Below, in pieces: positions 25,154 through 33,903 of a DNA stretch of 43,745 bases. A program made the translations under genes and the position numbers. This stretch comes from Thermoplasmata archaeon. Lineage in GTDB: Archaea; Thermoplasmatota; Thermoplasmata; Methanomassiliicoccales; Methanomethylophilaceae. A model generated the notes under the pieces. The model worked only from the letters and a program-made list of their open reading frames with translations. It searched no databases and had not been told where the DNA came from. Numbering within the stretch: the first letter of the stretch is position 1; every line of letters begins with the position of its first letter. The DNA lies in contig SUSW01000037.1 in assembly GCA_015063235.1 (NCBI GenBank), positions 1-43,745 of the forward strand, written 5' to 3'.

Positions 25154-26419
25154 ATGGACAGGTCTTCAGAGCTCTATCAGAGGTCCAGCGGAGTCACTCC
25201 CGGAGGGGTCTCCAGTCCGGTCAGGGCGTTCAAGCCCAACCCATTGTTCATAGACAGGGCCAAGGGATCCAGGATCTGGGATGTCGACGGTAACGAGTAC
25301 ATCGACCTGTGCATGGCGTACGGGCCTCTGGTCGTCGGACACGCATGCCCGAAGGTCATGGATGCTGCCAAGGAGCAGATCTCCAAGGGCACGGTATACG
25401 GGGCCCCTTCCGAGCCTGAGCTCAATCTCATCGAGAGGATTGTTAAAGAGGTCCCGTCCGCCGACATGGTGAGGCTGGGATGCTCCGGGACCGAGGCCAC
25501 CATGCACGCGATACGCGTAGCGAGGGGTGTCACAGGCAGGGATGACATAATCAAGATCAACGGAGGGTTCCACGGCGCCCACGATGCGGCTCTCGTTGCA
25601 GCAGGTTCCGGAAGCGCAGGCGGAGTGCCCTCATCGAAAGGGGTGCTGTCCGATGTGGCGAAGCACACGTTCACGGCGGAGTACAACGACTCGCAGTCGA
25701 TGAACGACATCCTCGACAAGCATGACGTCGCATGCGTCATCATGGAGCCCGTGATGGGAAACGTCGGAGTCGTCACACCCGAGAAGGGATACCTGGAAGA
25801 GGTCAGGAAGATCACTTCCGAGCACGGAACGATACTGATCTTCGACGAGGTCATCACAGGTTTCCGTGCATCCTCCGGAGGCGCTCAGAAGAGATACGGT
25901 GTCACTCCCGACATGACGACGATGGGAAAGATCATCGGCGGAGGATTCGCAGCAGGCGCATTCATGGGAAGGAAGGACATTATGGAGAACGTCGCTCCCC
26001 AGGGAGGGGTATACGTCGCAGGTACCTTCGCAGGCAATCCAGTTTCTGCTACCGCGGGGCTGGCAACCATCGACCTGATGTGCTCCAACGATAATTACAA
26101 CAAACTCGAGAAGCGCACCGATTCCCTTGTCGCGACTATCAGGGATTCCATGATAGACAATAGGATTGTCGGATGCGTCAACAGCGTAGCATCCATGTTC
26201 TCGGTGTTCTTCGGTATAGAGCAGGCCACCAACGGTTCGGAAGCGATGAGGGCAGACCGCGAGATGTTCGACATGCTGTTCAGATACATGCTGTCCAACG
26301 GAGTATATCTTCCGCCTTCAGCCATGGAGGTAAACTTCATGTCGCTTGCCCACAGCGAGGGGGACATCGCCGTGCTGGAAGACAAGTTCAAGGGATTCTT
26401 CGAGAGCGTGAAAGGATGA
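25154..26419 (+). CDS. hemL: Glutamate-1-semialdehyde 2,1-aminomutase
   Basis: 421 aa, a PLP enzyme of the class III aminotransferases that turns glutamate-1-semialdehyde into 5-aminolevulinate. Key features are the start ELYQRSSGVTPGGVSSPVR, the catalytic Lys in TTMGKIIGGGF, LIFDEVITGFR with the PLP-contacting Asp, and YVAGTFAGNPVS. Only 4 nt separate it from hemB, and its stop overlaps the hemC start. Together with hemA it completes the C5 pathway to aminolevulinate. Confidence 0.96.
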   Translation: MDRSSELYQRSSGVTPGGVSSPVRAFKPNPLFIDRAKGSRIWDVDGNEYIDLCMAYGPLVVGHACPKVMDAAKEQISKGTVYGAPSEPELNLIERIVKEVPSADMVRLGCSGTEATMHAIRVARGVTGRDDIIKINGGFHGAHDAALVAAGSGSAGGVPSSKGVLSDVAKHTFTAEYNDSQSMNDILDKHDVACVIMEPVMGNVGVVTPEKGYLEEVRKITSEHGTILIFDEVITGFRASSGGAQKRYGVTPDMTTMGKIIGGGFAAGAFMGRKDIMENVAPQGGVYVAGTFAGNPVSATAGLATIDLMCSNDNYNKLEKRTDSLVATIRDSMIDNRIVGCVNSVASMFSVFFGIEQATNGSEAMRADREMFDMLFRYMLSNGVYLPPSAMEVNFMSLAHSEGDIAVLEDKFKGFFESVKG

Positions 26420-27291
26420 TCGTGGGCACCAGAGAGAGCAAGCTGGCCATGCGTCAGACCGAGATTTTCCAGCAGCTGATGGCAGAGGTGAATCCCGATG
26501 AGAAGGTCGAGATCGTCTCCATGAAGGCGCTGGGAGATATCGATCTCACATCACCTCTGAACGAGATGTCCGGGGTGGGGGCGTTCGTCCGCGAGCTGGA
26601 CGAGGCCATGCTGCATCACAAGATCGACGCATCCGTCAATTCACTCAAGGACATCCCGACCAAAATGGCCGAAGGGCTCACCGTCGTAGCCATATTCGAG
26701 AGGGACTCCCCCGAGGACATCATACTCCCCTGCCCGCTGGAGGACCTTCCGAAAGGGGCCAGGGTGGGAACGTCATCCGTCAGAAGGATGAGGCTGATAC
26801 AATCCATCCGCCCTGACTTGCAGATATTGCAGCTCAGAGGCAACATACACACCCGCCTGTCCAAGCTGGACAACGGCGAGTACGACGCCATCCTTCTGGC
26901 CAAGGCCGGTCTGGAGAGGATGGGCATAGAGCGTCCGATGCACACGTTGGACAAATCCGTCTTCATCCCTGCACCTGGTCAGGGGACCATCGCGGTGGAA
27001 TGCAGGTCGGATGACGAGAAGGCCATAGCCCTTCTGAAGAAACTTGACCATGCCGAGACACGTGCAGCGGTCGACGCAGAGAGGGGAATAATGAGGATCA
27101 TGGGTGCAGGATGTTCCGCACCCGTAGGAATAAATGCAGAGGCGGACGGAGACGAGCTGATCGTCAGAGCCATAGCCTTCGACTACACGCCCGAACCGAG
27201 GAGGGTCGAGAAGAGGATCCCGATCGATTACGACGAAGGCGTACTCAGGGACATCGCAGATTATCTCACAGGCAAGAGGGACACAATATGA
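26416..27291 (+). CDS. hemC: Hydroxymethylbilane synthase
   Basis: 291 aa. HemC polymerises four porphobilinogens to hydroxymethylbilane on a covalent dipyrromethane cofactor. The cofactor Cys is seen in IMGAGCSAPVG near residue 230. The opening GTRESKLAMRQT and the arginine-rich substrate region (GTSSVRRMRLI, LQLRGNIHTRL) are typical. The ATG at 26416 overlaps the hemL stop by ATGA, and the much longer frame upstream is within hemL. The stop overlaps the cobA start in the same way. Confidence 0.95.
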   Translation: MIVGTRESKLAMRQTEIFQQLMAEVNPDEKVEIVSMKALGDIDLTSPLNEMSGVGAFVRELDEAMLHHKIDASVNSLKDIPTKMAEGLTVVAIFERDSPEDIILPCPLEDLPKGARVGTSSVRRMRLIQSIRPDLQILQLRGNIHTRLSKLDNGEYDAILLAKAGLERMGIERPMHTLDKSVFIPAPGQGTIAVECRSDDEKAIALLKKLDHAETRAAVDAERGIMRIMGAGCSAPVGINAEADGDELIVRAIAFDYTPEPRRVEKRIPIDYDEGVLRDIADYLTGKRDTI

Positions 27292-28031
27292 CAGGAAAGG
27301 TATATCTCGTAGGCGCAGGACCAGGCGACCCCGGATTGATGACAGTGAAGGGATTGGATCTCCTCAGGAAGGCGGACGTCGTTATGTACGACGCATTGGC
27401 CAATCCGGACCTTCTCAAAGAATGCAAGGAAGGTGCCGAGCTCATAGACGCAGGCAAGCGCGGAGGGGACCACCACCTCAAGCAGTGGGAGACCAACGAG
27501 CTCCTCGTGAAATACGCTTCTGAGGGAAAGGCCGTCGTAAGGCTCAAAGGAGGGGACCCGTTCCTCTTCGGACGCGGCGCGGAGGAGGCAGAGGAGCTCA
27601 GGAACGCAGGCGCAGAGGTGCATGTGGTCCCGGGAGTGTCTTCATCGATCTCCGTACCGGAGCTTGCAGGGATACCAGTCACGCACAGGGACCACACATC
27701 CCTTGTCACATTCGTCACAGGACACGAGAAGGACGACAGGACGGAGGACCGTCTCGACTGGACCAAGCTGGTCGGAGGCCATGGGACCCTTGTGATCCTG
27801 ATGGGTCTGGGCAATGCAGGCAACATCTCCAAGGGACTGATCGAGGGCGGAATGGACCCTAAGATGCCTGCTGCCATCATCTGTAGCGGTTCGACGCCCA
27901 AGCAGAGGGTGGAGGTCACGACTGTGGCCGATCTCGAGAAGACCATCAGGGAGAAGGCACTGGAGCCTCCCGGGATAATGGTGGTCGGTTCCGTCGCCAC
28001 GCTCCGCGAAAAGCTCGGTGACCTGCAATGA
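27288..28031 (+). CDS. cobA: Uroporphyrinogen-III C-methyltransferase
   Basis: 247 aa. This SAM-dependent enzyme methylates uroporphyrinogen III at C2 and C7 to give precorrin-2. Motifs are VYLVGAGPGDPGLMTVKG at the N-terminus, LKGGDPFLFGRGAEEAE, VVPGVSSSI and PVTHRDHTS, all characteristic of SUMT. It is a single-domain form, not fused to HemD or CysG. Here the HemD function follows as a separate gene overlapping by ATGA, and the dehydrogenase opens the operon. Confidence 0.95.
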   Translation: MTGKVYLVGAGPGDPGLMTVKGLDLLRKADVVMYDALANPDLLKECKEGAELIDAGKRGGDHHLKQWETNELLVKYASEGKAVVRLKGGDPFLFGRGAEEAEELRNAGAEVHVVPGVSSSISVPELAGIPVTHRDHTSLVTFVTGHEKDDRTEDRLDWTKLVGGHGTLVILMGLGNAGNISKGLIEGGMDPKMPAAIICSGSTPKQRVEVTTVADLEKTIREKALEPPGIMVVGSVATLREKLGDLQ

Positions 28032-28786
28032 AGGTACTGGGCTTCACACGCCCGGCCTCGAAGCTGAAGGCGTCGGTGGAGGAGGCGGAGGCATTAGGTT
28101 TCAAGGTCTACGCCGCCCCTTCGCTCGATGTCATCCACGGAGACGCATCTGAATTCGAAAGGTTCAGGGAATCGATAGCGCCAGGGGTGCCCGTCATATT
28201 CGGTTCCACCACGGCGGCGGATCACTGCAGCCAGGAGTTCGGAGATGAATTCCCTGAGATGATGGTGCCCTGCGAGGTCATAGCGATAGGTCCGGGAACG
28301 GCCGGCCGCCTTACCGATCTGGGTGTGAGGGTAGATGTGATGCCCGAGGACTACTCCTCGTACGGGCTGCTCGAGGAGATCAGGAAGAGGTACGAACCCG
28401 GAAGGATCCTCGTTATCCGCTCTGACAGCGGTACGGAGATAATCAACCAAGGTCTGGAATCCACCGGATTCGAGCTGATAGACATCGCCTCGTACAAATT
28501 GAAGGCGGCCGAGTCCGGAGATGATATGAAGGCGCTGATGGGAGCGATAGCCGACGGTACCCTCGAATGGATGGCCTTCACGTCCCCGATGTCTGCAGCA
28601 AGTTTCTTCGACAACATGAAGGAAGCCTACGGCAAGGATTATCCGGCACTTATGAAGAAGGTCCGTGTGGCGGCCATCGGCAGACCCACCGCGGACAGGC
28701 TAGCTTCTCTTGGGAGGGCCCCCGATCTGATCCCGGAGAAGACCACTTTCCGCGATCTTCTGATGGCCATCAGGGATGCAGAGTAA
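28028..28786 (+). CDS. hemD: Uroporphyrinogen-III synthase
   Basis: 252 aa. HemD closes and inverts ring D of hydroxymethylbilane to give uroporphyrinogen III. This family diverges strongly in sequence. The call rests on the two-lobed alpha/beta layout, VLGFTRPASK at the N-terminus, VIAIGPGTAGRLTDLG, LVIRSDSG, the MAFTSPMSAASFF segment and VAAIGRPTADRLASLG near the C-terminus, plus its place after hemC and cobA. It ends in TAA, and the stop lies inside a strong inverted repeat. Last gene of the seven-gene operon. Confidence 0.92.
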   Translation: MKVLGFTRPASKLKASVEEAEALGFKVYAAPSLDVIHGDASEFERFRESIAPGVPVIFGSTTAADHCSQEFGDEFPEMMVPCEVIAIGPGTAGRLTDLGVRVDVMPEDYSSYGLLEEIRKRYEPGRILVIRSDSGTEIINQGLESTGFELIDIASYKLKAAESGDDMKALMGAIADGTLEWMAFTSPMSAASFFDNMKEAYGKDYPALMKKVRVAAIGRPTADRLASLGRAPDLIPEKTTFRDLLMAIRDAE

Positions 28787-28809
28787 CACTAATATATAAT
28801 TAGTGTTAC
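28783..28809. repeat. Perfect 11-bp inverted repeat GTAACACTAAT-N5-ATTAGTGTTAC
   Basis: Arms 28783-28793 and 28799-28809 with loop ATATA. It overlaps the hemD stop codon and lies 70 bp before thrB. It could be the transcript end of the hem/cob operon, or an operator, since the outer words GTAACAC and GTGTTAC match the repeat at 18234-18262. Confidence 0.7.
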
Positions 28810-28837
28810 CCAAATCTCAGCCCGACTCTTCGTCTCT

Positions 28838-28850
28838 TTTATTTAATATA
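28838..28850 (+). promoter_or_regulatory. TATA box of thrB-thrC
   Basis: TTTATTTAATATA at 28838-28850 lies about 35 bp before the thrB ATG, predicting a short leader. Confidence 0.5.
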
Positions 28851-28879
28851 ACGGGATACACGCGACTATACGTGATCGT

Positions 28880-29812
28880 ATGAGCGACGAATGGGTCAAG
28901 ATTGCCGCACCGGCCACATCGGCCAATATTGGAGCAGGATTCGATACCTTCGGAATCGCGTTCGAGGGCCCCTGCGATATCATCGAGGGGAGGAAGACCG
29001 AATCCGGTATCAGGATAGTAGAGGTCAACGGGCCTGGATGCACATCCATACCCCTCGATCCCGATAAGAACTCTGTCAGCATAGCCGCCAAGGAGGTGCT
29101 GAAGAGGTGCAACGCCGACTTCGGAATCGATATCAAGATCACAAAGGGCATCAGGCCCTGCAGCGGAATGGGCTCATCAGGTGCATCGGCATCCGGAGGA
29201 GCCTATCTGGCCCATATCCTCACAGGGGAGAAGCTCTCCAAGGAGGAGCTAATCATCTGTGCGGCGACCGCCGAAGGCGTGACATCAGGCGGGTTCCATG
29301 CCGACAACGTCGCTCCGTGTATCCTCGGAGGATTCACCATAATCAGGTCCAACGAGCCTCTGGATGTGATGTCAGTCACACCGCCGGAGAACCTCGGAGT
29401 CGTCGCCTCGCTCCCGGACGTCCTCGTTCCCACGAAGGATGCCAGGGCCGTGCTTCCCAAGGAGGTCGCTCTTAAGGACATGGTATTCCACATAGGTCAC
29501 GCATCATCGCTCGTGTACGCGATGATGAAAGGGGACATCGATCTCATCGGCAGGTCAATCGACGATGCGGTCATCGAGCCTGCCAGGACCAAACTCGTCC
29601 CTCATATTAAGGAGGCCGAGGCGGCGGCCAAGGCCAACGGTGCGATATCGTCATGCATAGGCGGTTCCGGACCGTGCATTCTTTCACTCTTCAACAAGGA
29701 CCAGAACGATGGATCGGCCATCGCCAAGGCCATCGAGAAGGTCTATTCCGACAACGGAATGAAATGCGATACCTGGATCACGAACTGCGGTTCCGGATGC
29801 AGGAGGATTTGA
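28880..29812 (+). CDS. thrB: Homoserine kinase
   Basis: 310 aa, GHMP kinase family. It phosphorylates homoserine for threonine synthesis. The family ATP-binding loop appears as PCSGMGSSGASASGGAYL near residue 95. The N-terminal PATSANIGAGFDTFG and the C-terminal IGGSGPCILSLF are typical for ThrB. It is followed 1 nt later by thrC, so the two last steps of threonine synthesis form one operon behind a TATA box at 28838-28850. Confidence 0.95.
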   Translation: MSDEWVKIAAPATSANIGAGFDTFGIAFEGPCDIIEGRKTESGIRIVEVNGPGCTSIPLDPDKNSVSIAAKEVLKRCNADFGIDIKITKGIRPCSGMGSSGASASGGAYLAHILTGEKLSKEELIICAATAEGVTSGGFHADNVAPCILGGFTIIRSNEPLDVMSVTPPENLGVVASLPDVLVPTKDARAVLPKEVALKDMVFHIGHASSLVYAMMKGDIDLIGRSIDDAVIEPARTKLVPHIKEAEAAAKANGAISSCIGGSGPCILSLFNKDQNDGSAIAKAIEKVYSDNGMKCDTWITNCGSGCRRI

Positions 29813-29813
29813 A

Positions 29814-31031
29814 ATGGCAGCACACAAAGTAATCTGTTGGGATTGCGGCGCAGAGGTCGAGGACCCCTTCGTCAACACCTGTCCCAAATGCGGCGGTCTT
29901 CTGACCGTCAAGATGGATCTCGAGAAAGTCAAGGAGATGAAGCCTACCGATCTTCACAAGACTCAGATCGGAGTATGGAGGTACGCACCCTTCATGCCCG
30001 TCGATCCCGAGCACAAGGTGTCGATCCAGGAAGGCGGAACCCCTCTGTACCCTACCAAGGCTCTCGGAGAGGCAATCGGATGCAAGAGCGCGTTCGTCAA
30101 GTTCGAGGGACTCAACCCCACAGGTTCCTTCAAGGACAGGGGAATGACCATCGGAGTCTCCCATGCCAAAGAGCTCGGTGCCAAGGTCGTAGGATGCGCT
30201 TCCACAGGTAATACATCTGCAGCCCTCGCAGCATACGCGGCCAAGGCAGGAATGAAGTGCGCAGTGTTCCTCCCCTCAGGGAAGGTCGCTATGGGAAAGC
30301 TCGCCCAGGCGCTGTTCTTCGGAGCGAAGGTGCTTTCCATCGACGGCAACTTCGATGATGCTCTGGCCCTTGCAAGGAAGATGGCCGACGAGAGGAAGCT
30401 GTACCTCCTTAACTCCATCAATCCCTACCGTCCCGAGGGTCAGAAGTCCGTTCTCTTCGAGATCATGGACCAGCTGGCATACGACGTTCCCGACAGGGTT
30501 ATCCTGCCCGTAGGAAACGCAGCGAACATCTGGGCCGTCTACAAGGCATGCATGGAGCTGAAGGAGGTCGGATGGATCGACAAGGTCCCGATGCTCACAG
30601 GAATCCAGGCAGCAGGCTCTGCACCCGTCGCAAGGGCATTCGCAGCAAAGAACAAGACATTCGAGCCCGAACCGAACCCCGAGACTGTGGCAACCGCCAT
30701 CAGGATCGGAAACCCCGTCAGCGGAAGGAAGGCACTCAGGGCCATGTATGATACCGGCGGTTACTGCACCACAGTCACCGACGATGAGATCATCGCAGCT
30801 CAGCAGCTCCTCGGAAGAAAGGAGGGTGTCTGTGTCGAGCCCGCATCGGCAGCGTCCGTCGCCGGACTCAAGAAGCTCATCGAACTCGGAGTGGCTGACA
30901 AGGATGAGCGTGTGGTCTGCATCTGTACCGGAAACGGTCTCAAGGATCCCGACACGATCATCAACAACTGTGCACCTCCGATCAAGTGCGGCAACTCGGT
31001 CGAGGATGTAGAGAGGATTCTATCACAGTGA
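29814..31031 (+). CDS. thrC: Threonine synthase
   Basis: 405 aa, a PLP enzyme converting O-phosphohomoserine to threonine. An N-terminal zinc-ribbon-like motif (C8, C11, C23, C26) is typical of archaeal ThrC. The PLP Lys is in NPTGSFKDRGMT, the phosphate-binding loop reads GNAANIWAVYKA, and STGNTSAALAAYAAKAG contacts the cofactor. The TGA stop at 29-31 of 31000 abuts the TGA of the convergent helicase gene with no base between, and no terminator is visible. Confidence 0.96.
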   Translation: MAAHKVICWDCGAEVEDPFVNTCPKCGGLLTVKMDLEKVKEMKPTDLHKTQIGVWRYAPFMPVDPEHKVSIQEGGTPLYPTKALGEAIGCKSAFVKFEGLNPTGSFKDRGMTIGVSHAKELGAKVVGCASTGNTSAALAAYAAKAGMKCAVFLPSGKVAMGKLAQALFFGAKVLSIDGNFDDALALARKMADERKLYLLNSINPYRPEGQKSVLFEIMDQLAYDVPDRVILPVGNAANIWAVYKACMELKEVGWIDKVPMLTGIQAAGSAPVARAFAAKNKTFEPEPNPETVATAIRIGNPVSGRKALRAMYDTGGYCTTVTDDEIIAAQQLLGRKEGVCVEPASAASVAGLKKLIELGVADKDERVVCICTGNGLKDPDTIINNCAPPIKCGNSVEDVERILSQ

Positions 31032-33332
31032 TCAGAAATCGAAGAGGTTGGTCTGCCTATGGCCATCCTCTTCCACTTTTTTCTTCTTTTTAGATACCTT
31101 TTTCGGCTCTTCTTCCGCGATCGGTTCCGGGATGGGTTCGCCGTATTCGGCCGCCATCTCCATGAGCATCGCCTCTTCTTCCGACGGGGATATGTTCTCC
31201 ACAGGTTGGGCCTTCCCGCGTACCTGCTCCTTCATCTTCGAGGCGAGTACATGGCCGATACCGGGTATGGCCGCCAGAACTTCTTCCGGTACGGCGGACA
31301 CATCCGCCTTGGTCTTGATGCCTTTGTTGAAAAGGATCCTTGCCCTGTTCCTTCCGACGCCCCTGAACGATACCAGCTCTATGAGCTCCTCCTTGACTCC
31401 GTATCTGATGCGCGTCATCAGAGGTCTGATCTTCTTCATGGCCGAGGGATTGAATATGTATGCGATCTCGCTCATCGCGTATACGATCCAATCCATCATA
31501 TCGACTTTGGAACGGATGTCCCCGGGTCCTATGCCCATTGTGCTGGTTATGGTATCCTCGTTCATCTCCTCGATCCAATCCTGGATCAGGAGCGCCACCT
31601 TGAGGTCGCTGTTGAGGAATTCAGGATCGTAATCCCTGAGCTCATACGGGTCCACCAGCCATTGGTCGTTATCGTCGAGTTCTTGTATCGTAGCGTCCAG
31701 TATCGTGAAATCCGATTTCTTCGGATACATTCCCAGAACATCAGGCGTCATCGCGGCTACCAGGAGTATCGCTATGTTGGAGGTGTTCTCATCGATTTTC
31801 TGCACGGCATGCTTCAGGATCGATGCCGATACAGGGTCGATATAGAGGTCCGATACACGCTTCCCGAAGGATGTCACCCTGACGCTGTCACCGTTGCTCT
31901 TGGCCATCTCCTCCTCGACGAGCGATGACACGATGCCGTCAACGACGCTCTCTATACCGAACAGCTGCGAGACTGTACCGAAGAACGTCTCCTTAAGGAA
32001 ATCTATGATGGATTCATGGGAGTCCGCATCCTCCGTGGCAAGAAGGCCCAGCACATGGCTCCTGAGGACCTTCTCGTTGAACAGTTTCGAGGTAAGACGT
32101 TCCGTGTCATGATTCACATAATCCTGCATGAGGTGGTCCGCATCCTCCTGGTTCTTGGCCACGAGTATGGCCTCCCCGTAAGGGTCGTAGCCGGGCCTTC
32201 CGGCACGTCCGCACATCTGCTTGACCTCCATCACCGGGATCGGCGAGTTGCCGTAGTTCGTTTCGAAGCGCATGGTGTCCCTTACGATCACCCTTCTCGC
32301 AGGCAGGTTGATCCCTGCAGCCAGCGTCGGTGTCGCGACGATGCATTTGATCTGTCCGTTCCTGAAGTTGTCCTCTACATACTTTCTCTGTCTGTAAGTG
32401 AGGCCGGCGTTGTGGAACGCGATCCCCGATTTCACACAGGCTGAGAGCTTCCTTCCGGTCTCTGTGGTCTCCCCGTCGCCCTCGAGCAGGTCCAGATCGG
32501 CACGTGACAGCTGTCTTCCTGCAATCTCTCCCATCCTCTTCGAGAACTTCACAGCGAGGGATTCCGTGGAACGGCGGGAGTTGACGAACACGAGGCTCTG
32601 TCCCCCGTCCCTGACTGCCTGCTCTATGAGGCTCCAGATGTCTTCCTTGTCCGGAGGCACATCCCTCTTCGTGCGGTCGGCGAACTCTATCTGATTGTCG
32701 CAGAATACCCCCTCCTTGAGCGGAATGGGACGCCAGTCGCTCTCAACCAGTCTGGCATGGAGCCATTCCGCGAGATCGAAGGCGTTGCTCATCGTCGCCG
32801 ACAGTGCGATGATCTGTATCTTCCTGTTCCTCCTCATGAGTTTGGTGAGGGTGACTTCCAAAGTGGGTCCTCTACCGGGATCGTGTATCATGTGGATCTC
32901 ATCGGCGATGACCAGCCCGACCTTGTCCATCCATTCGCTTCCGTGGCGGATCATCGAGTCCGCCTTTTCGGATGTGGCGACGACCACGTCCGCATCACCG
33001 AGGTTCCTGTCATCGGAATCGAGGTCGCCCGTGCTCATATGTGTCCTGATCCCCAAAGAGGTGTACTTATCGAAATCGTCCTTCTTCTCAGAAGCGAGCG
33101 CTTTGAGCGGAACTATGTAGAGGACCTTCTTCCTTTTCTCCACCATCATCTGGAGCGCAGGGATATAGCCTATGAGAGATTTACCGCTGGCCGTAGGTAT
33201 GGCGGCGACGAGATTGTGGCCCTGCAGCGCTATCGGGATGGCTTCGGCCTGGGGAGGGTGAAGATTGACGTAACCCGTCTCCATAAGGGCCTCGGCGACC
33301 CTGTCTGAGATCGGGAGCTCGTCTACCCTCAT
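31032..33332 (-). CDS. hel308: Hel308-type ATP-dependent DNA helicase
   Basis: 766 aa, Ski2-like superfamily 2 helicase, in archaea active on stalled replication forks. Visible are the Q-motif region (LHPPQAEA), Walker A PTASGKS (46-52), DEIH (144-147), SATMSN, the TLAAGINLPARRV motif and QMCGRAGRPGYDPYG. A ratchet/winged-helix region and helix-hairpin-helix repeats (FRGVGRNRARILF, IPGIGHVLASKM) follow. After a lysine-rich linker the protein ends QTNLFDF (760-766), which fits a PCNA-interacting peptide. It is the last gene of hypA-hypD-unknown-hel308, 6 nt behind the preceding gene. Confidence 0.93.
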   Translation of the reverse strand: MRVDELPISDRVAEALMETGYVNLHPPQAEAIPIALQGHNLVAAIPTASGKSLIGYIPALQMMVEKRKKVLYIVPLKALASEKKDDFDKYTSLGIRTHMSTGDLDSDDRNLGDADVVVATSEKADSMIRHGSEWMDKVGLVIADEIHMIHDPGRGPTLEVTLTKLMRRNRKIQIIALSATMSNAFDLAEWLHARLVESDWRPIPLKEGVFCDNQIEFADRTKRDVPPDKEDIWSLIEQAVRDGGQSLVFVNSRRSTESLAVKFSKRMGEIAGRQLSRADLDLLEGDGETTETGRKLSACVKSGIAFHNAGLTYRQRKYVEDNFRNGQIKCIVATPTLAAGINLPARRVIVRDTMRFETNYGNSPIPVMEVKQMCGRAGRPGYDPYGEAILVAKNQEDADHLMQDYVNHDTERLTSKLFNEKVLRSHVLGLLATEDADSHESIIDFLKETFFGTVSQLFGIESVVDGIVSSLVEEEMAKSNGDSVRVTSFGKRVSDLYIDPVSASILKHAVQKIDENTSNIAILLVAAMTPDVLGMYPKKSDFTILDATIQELDDNDQWLVDPYELRDYDPEFLNSDLKVALLIQDWIEEMNEDTITSTMGIGPGDIRSKVDMMDWIVYAMSEIAYIFNPSAMKKIRPLMTRIRYGVKEELIELVSFRGVGRNRARILFNKGIKTKADVSAVPEEVLAAIPGIGHVLASKMKEQVRGKAQPVENISPSEEEAMLMEMAAEYGEPIPEPIAEEEPKKVSKKKKKVEEDGHRQTNLFDF

Positions 33333-33338
33333 GGGATA

Positions 33339-33902
33339 TCACTGTTCGCACAGCTCTCTTATGATCTCTTCTATCCTGTCCGCGTTATCGCTGCCCACGC
33401 GTGCACCCTTCCTCTCCAGGTACACCCAATCCCTCTTCCTGCATTCCTCCTCGAATTCGGGATTGGTGACGGCGATAAGCTTCCCGTTGGCGATGTCGTC
33501 ATACTCAAGGAACAGTCTGAACATCTCTTTGGGTATGCAGAAGATGACCTTGTCGAAGGGACGGGTCAGATATGATACCTGTTCCACGTAGTTCCTCTTC
33601 TCGTTGACCTCTATGTAGTCCTCTTTGGTCTCCATGACCTTGTCGTATCCGGTGACCATATAGTTGCCGGGGACGAAACCGTATTGGGTTGTGATCACCC
33701 CGTAGGATACGTCGCAGAGTTTGCTGCCAGTCTTCGTTTTGGCCGTATCCAGTCTGGCGACCAGGTTCTTGACTTCAGTCGTGCGGCCTTCGAACATCTC
33801 GAATGCTGAAAGCAGCCTGTTCTTTGCCTTGAACACGGTGGAATCATTGGTGACTATGAGGATGCGCTTCAGCGATTTCATATCGGTGTAGAACTGGGCC
33901 AT
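33339..33902 (-). CDS. Unknown protein between hypD and hel308
   Basis: 187 aa, not recognised. No signal peptide or membrane helix is seen. It opens with a strand/loop (KRILIVTNDSTVFKAKNRLLSAFE) like a small Rossmann-type or nucleotide-binding fold. There are two similar-length halves, and the C-terminal part is rich in Arg/Glu helices (ADRIEEIIRELCEQ). A central CDVSYGVITTQYGFVPGNYMV segment looks like an active-site or core loop. GAGGTT stands before the ATG at 33902, 1 nt after the hypD stop, so it is co-translated with hypD. An alternative start is at 33881 (MKSLKRILI). Function may relate to hydrogenase maturation or to the downstream helicase. Neither is shown. Confidence 0.82.
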   Translation of the reverse strand: MAQFYTDMKSLKRILIVTNDSTVFKAKNRLLSAFEMFEGRTTEVKNLVARLDTAKTKTGSKLCDVSYGVITTQYGFVPGNYMVTGYDKVMETKEDYIEVNEKRNYVEQVSYLTRPFDKVIFCIPKEMFRLFLEYDDIANGKLIAVTNPEFEEECRKRDWVYLERKGARVGSDNADRIEEIIRELCEQ

Positions 33903-33903
33903 G

